The position numbers and the translations under genes are program-made. A stretch of DNA of 64,000 nt from an uncultured Eubacteriales bacterium (GTDB lineage: Bacteria; Bacillota; Clostridia; Christensenellales; Aristaeellaceae), in NCBI GenBank assembly GCA_900548145.1, contig URJB01000010.1:1-64000 (forward strand), written 5' to 3'. Below are positions 59,908 through 64,000 of the stretch, piece after piece; within the stretch, counting starts at the first letter, position 1; each line of letters opens with the position of its first letter. The notes under the pieces were generated by a model that worked only from the letters and a program-made list of their open reading frames with translations, was not told the origin of the DNA and did not search any database.

Positions 59908-60555
59908 TCAGCCCCGGCCCGTCTCCGTTGGAGCAGGCTTTTCCACCCGGCAGAAGGGCTCGGAAACGTGCCGGTTGAAAAAGTGGACGAAGGGCCCCAG
60001 CCCCAAGGCGCAGGCCAGCGTCCCCCAGCCCACGACGCCCCCCAGCAGCCACGCCAGCAGCGTGGACGTGCCGTCCACCGCGATGCGGCACCAGAAATAG
60101 GGAATTTTGGGAAAACGGTCATCCAGAATCAGCGCCAGACTGTCATAGGGCGAAGCGCCCAATTCCGAAGACTGGTACAGAGACACGCCCAAACTGACCA
60201 CTGGCAGCGTCAGCAGCATGATCAGGAACCGGGGCAGAAAGGCCTCCGGCACCGTGAAAAGGTGATTCAGCACCCACGTTACGCCATCGGCGACCACGCC
60301 CAGCAGGAACCAGTTGACAAAGGTGCCCAGCCCAATGAACTTCCGGCCCCAGATGAGCTCCAGCACGAACCATGCCGCGCCGCAGATCCACAGCATCGGA
60401 GCCAGCGCCATGCCCGCCTTGGCCGCTACCGAAAGCACAAAGGCGGTGCTGGGGTCGTTGCCCAGCAGCGTCATCCGAAAGATCGCCACACCGATTCCAA
60501 TCAGAATATTGCCCAGAAATACCGCGATCAGCCGCCGCGCCGTATATTGTTTCAC
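59908..60555 (-). CDS. YczE/YyaS/YitT family membrane protein
   Basis: The 215-residue protein has about five membrane helices. NILIGIGVAIFRMTLLGNDPST and SSELGASPYDSLALIL are the repeated family signature with conserved Gly-Asn-Asp/Ser-Pro. Function unknown. I prefer GTG 60555 over TTG 60585, because the first helix follows at once and a GGATGG site lies upstream. Confidence 0.8.
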   Translation of the reverse strand: MKQYTARRLIAVFLGNILIGIGVAIFRMTLLGNDPSTAFVLSVAAKAGMALAPMLWICGAAWFVLELIWGRKFIGLGTFVNWFLLGVVADGVTWVLNHLFTVPEAFLPRFLIMLLTLPVVSLGVSLYQSSELGASPYDSLALILDDRFPKIPYFWCRIAVDGTSTLLAWLLGGVVGWGTLACALGLGPFVHFFNRHVSEPFCRVEKPAPTETGRG

Positions 60556-60608
60556 GCCTGCGTTCCATCCTTTTTCTTTTATCAAAACGGGACTGCCAAA
60601 AGCTCAAA

Positions 60609-60643
60609 GAGAGCGCCGCGTTTCTTTCGAACGCGGCGCTCTC
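60609..60643 (-). terminator. Terminator of thrS
   Basis: A 14-bp stem, GAGAGCGCCGCGTT/AACGCGGCGCTCTC, then TTTGAGCTTTT on the minus strand. Confidence 0.85.
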
Positions 60644-60670
60644 CGTTCAGCCCGAACGGGAGTCGGCGGC

Positions 60671-62575
<1,905 letters not shown>

Positions 62576-62603
62576 GGGTTTCTCCTCCTTGCTTTTGGGG
62601 AAC

Positions 62604-62822
62604 GAAAAACGCCCCCACGATTTCGGTTTCGTAGGGGCGAATGAAATTCATCCGCGGTTCCACCCTGCTTTTTGCTCATTGGACGCGCTGTAACGTGCGC
62701 TCACGTGCTGCGGTCGGCAGGCGGTACCCGTTCGGTCTTTTGCGGTGCGCTTTCAGCCGGGGCGCGGCCTCTCTTTGGCAAAAGGAGATAGGAAGGGCTT
62801 GATCTGCGTCATTCCGTTAGCC
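62604..62822 (-). promoter_or_regulatory. T-box leader of thrS
   Basis: The minus strand carries the T-box core AGGGTGGAACCGCGG (62666-62652) followed by a terminator hairpin CGCCCCTACGA/TCGTGGGGGCG with T-run (62639-62605). Upstream stem I contains GGGTACCGCC, with ACC as a plausible Thr specifier. Uncharged tRNA-Thr should allow read-through. Confidence 0.95.
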
Positions 62823-62828
62823 AAGGGC

Positions 62829-62858
62829 ATTGTAGCGCGGAAAACCGCCCCGTGTCAA
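62829..62858 (-). promoter_or_regulatory. thrS promoter
   Basis: Minus strand TTGACA (62858-62853), 18 bases, TACAAT (62834-62829). Confidence 0.8.
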
Positions 62859-63040
62859 GATGGGAAACGCAGGATTTTTTCCTGTTTTCCGGGTATTTTT
62901 CCCGCTGCTTTTCTTTTGCCCTTCTCTTTACTTTTTGGGGATGATAATGGTAAACTGAATCGTTACCATAGGCGAAGGGAGTTTCTCCCGGCGGAGGACG
63001 CAGGGTCTTCCGCGCCAAACGACGAAAGGACGAGACGGGA

Positions 63041-64000
63041 ATGAAAAACAGGGTTTGGAAAAAGGCCGTGGTGCTGGCGCTCCTCAGCTGCCTGCTGGCG
63101 TGCTGCGCCGTGCCGGGGGCACAGGCGGAGGATTTTTTCACCCTGAATGTGGATATGCTGGATATGGATTCGCTCAACCAGAACGATTATGTGGCGGCGA
63201 ACCTGTCCGCGGCCTGTCAGGGCATCCGGGTGCTGAAAACCATCAGCACGTCCAGCGAACTGGCGGAGCCTGTGCGGCTGTCCCTGACCCGGATGGATAC
63301 GCAGACCCTTCTGTTTGACAAGGACTACGGCTACCAGAGCCGCAATTTTGACAGCGATGTGATCTACCTGCCCTACGGCGGCGGCTCCACCGTGCCCTAT
63401 CTGGTGACGCTGTATGTGGGCGACACGGTGTATGCCATGCCCTTTATGCAGCTGCAGCCCCGGCTCCAGTTCAACAGCGCCTGCACCTACGGCGTGCGGC
63501 TTCGGGATCTGGGCCTTGGCGGGGACTGGCTCATGGGCACCGTGCTGAACCTGACCGAGCTGCGCAGCGTGGGCATGAAGGATATTCCTCTGTGCGCCAG
63601 CAACGCTTTTTATATCGGCAGCGCCACGGTGATGATGCAGGGCGATTATCTTTCCGTCCAGCTGAACTTCTACCCGGAGGCCAATGTGGAGGTGCACGGC
63701 GCGTCTGTGTACGTCATCACGCAGGGCGCGTCCCTGACCGGCGACCCGGCGTATTCCGGCGCGGCGGCCCTTTCCATAGGGGACTGGGCGGATGTGACCG
63801 GCGCGTCTACGGCGCTTCTGTACCTGCCCATGCAGGTCAGCTACGACCCATCCGGCCTGCCCGCGCTTTCTTATGACCTTGGCAGCGCTTCCACGCAGGA
63901 GCAGCTGAATCTGTGGCAGCAGAATCTTTCCGGCGCGGCGGCGGAGCCTTCCGACACCTTTGTGCCGGATACGGATTGGCAGATCGTGGAGACCCCCGAA
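63041..64000 (+). CDS. Secreted protein of unknown function, cut by the window end
   Basis: The frame stays open to the last base (320 codons). The signal peptide (VVLALLSCLLACCAVPGAQA) contains a Cys-Cys pair, but the lipobox is not clear. The mature part is beta-rich and acidic (DFFTLNVDMLDMDSLNQND). Not recognised. An AAAGGA site precedes the ATG. The full length and C-terminal domains cannot be judged here. Confidence 0.7.
   Translation, partial: MKNRVWKKAVVLALLSCLLACCAVPGAQAEDFFTLNVDMLDMDSLNQNDYVAANLSAACQGIRVLKTISTSSELAEPVRLSLTRMDTQTLLFDKDYGYQSRNFDSDVIYLPYGGGSTVPYLVTLYVGDTVYAMPFMQLQPRLQFNSACTYGVRLRDLGLGGDWLMGTVLNLTELRSVGMKDIPLCASNAFYIGSATVMMQGDYLSVQLNFYPEANVEVHGASVYVITQGASLTGDPAYSGAAALSIGDWADVTGASTALLYLPMQVSYDPSGLPALSYDLGSASTQEQLNLWQQNLSGAAAEPSDTFVPDTDWQIVETPE

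Overview
The window reads as chromosomal DNA of a GC-rich, anaerobic member of the Clostridia (Firmicutes), probably a gut-type Oscillospirales/Christensenellales relative. The evidence is the gene content: an Asp23-FakA-RecG block, CdaA-CdaR (c-di-AMP), a threonyl T-box, an L10 leader ahead of rplJ-rplL, NrdR, the ferredoxin-linked NfnAB transhydrogenase, FloA/NfeD, PadR/DUF2812, and strong AAGGAGG ribosome sites. No rRNA, complete tRNA, CRISPR array, transposase or prophage was seen. The species assignment is inference.

Layout. 1-5.8 kb (minus strand): fumarase and an LDH-family dehydrogenase carrying Arg at the substrate-specificity position (so possibly a malate dehydrogenase), then nfnB/nfnA and nrdR. 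5.9-14.9 kb: BrnQ transporter; a short-chain reductase followed by a 1094-residue three-domain enzyme (acyl-AMP ligase, acyl carrier protein, alpha-oxoamine synthase); an EamA transporter, a MATE exporter and a cytidylate-kinase-like protein. 15-23.5 kb (plus): LuxR-type regulator, HAD phosphatase, membrane glycosyltransferase, AraC regulator, pfkA, prs, PadR-DUF2812. 23.8-32.7 kb (minus): LytTR response regulator, FloA/NfeD, uracil-DNA glycosylase, TrmL, RecG, FakA, Asp23. 32.8-39.2 kb: nagB, cdaA-cdaR, a membrane protein, rsmF.

39.2-40.4 kb is an AT-rich accessory island: a repeat array, a small gene, a decayed paralogue of it, and an XRE repressor with an operator-rich promoter. 40.6-46.4 kb (minus) is one operon: GH127-like protein, tRNA-dihydrouridine synthase and two large secreted proteins of unknown function. 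46.6-52.6 kb: SnoaL-like secreted protein divergent from HxlR, fba, and a TetR-DUF6323-DUF6179 group with an unassigned structured small RNA on the opposite strand. 53-58.6 kb: acyltransferase-like protein with DUF6320, patatin, a receiver-like protein and an SPFH/zinc-ribbon protein. 58.7-62.9 kb (minus): rplL, rplJ with leader, YczE-like protein and thrS with T-box. The window ends inside a secreted protein gene.

How it fits together. Central metabolism is represented by pfkA, fba, prs, fumC, the LDH-like enzyme and NfnAB. Envelope and lipid functions recur: FakA, FloA, patatin, CdaA, the glycosyltransferase, and the ligase-ACP-oxoamine synthase plus reductase pair. That pair has the parts needed to make a sphingoid-like long-chain amino ketone and reduce it to an amino alcohol; it and the minus-strand small RNA at 50832-50941 are the most interesting content.

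GC-rich mobile hairpin repeats sit directly behind three genes. In two of them the stop codon lies inside the repeat hairpin. A separate MITE-like element lies between 23.55 and 23.77 kb.
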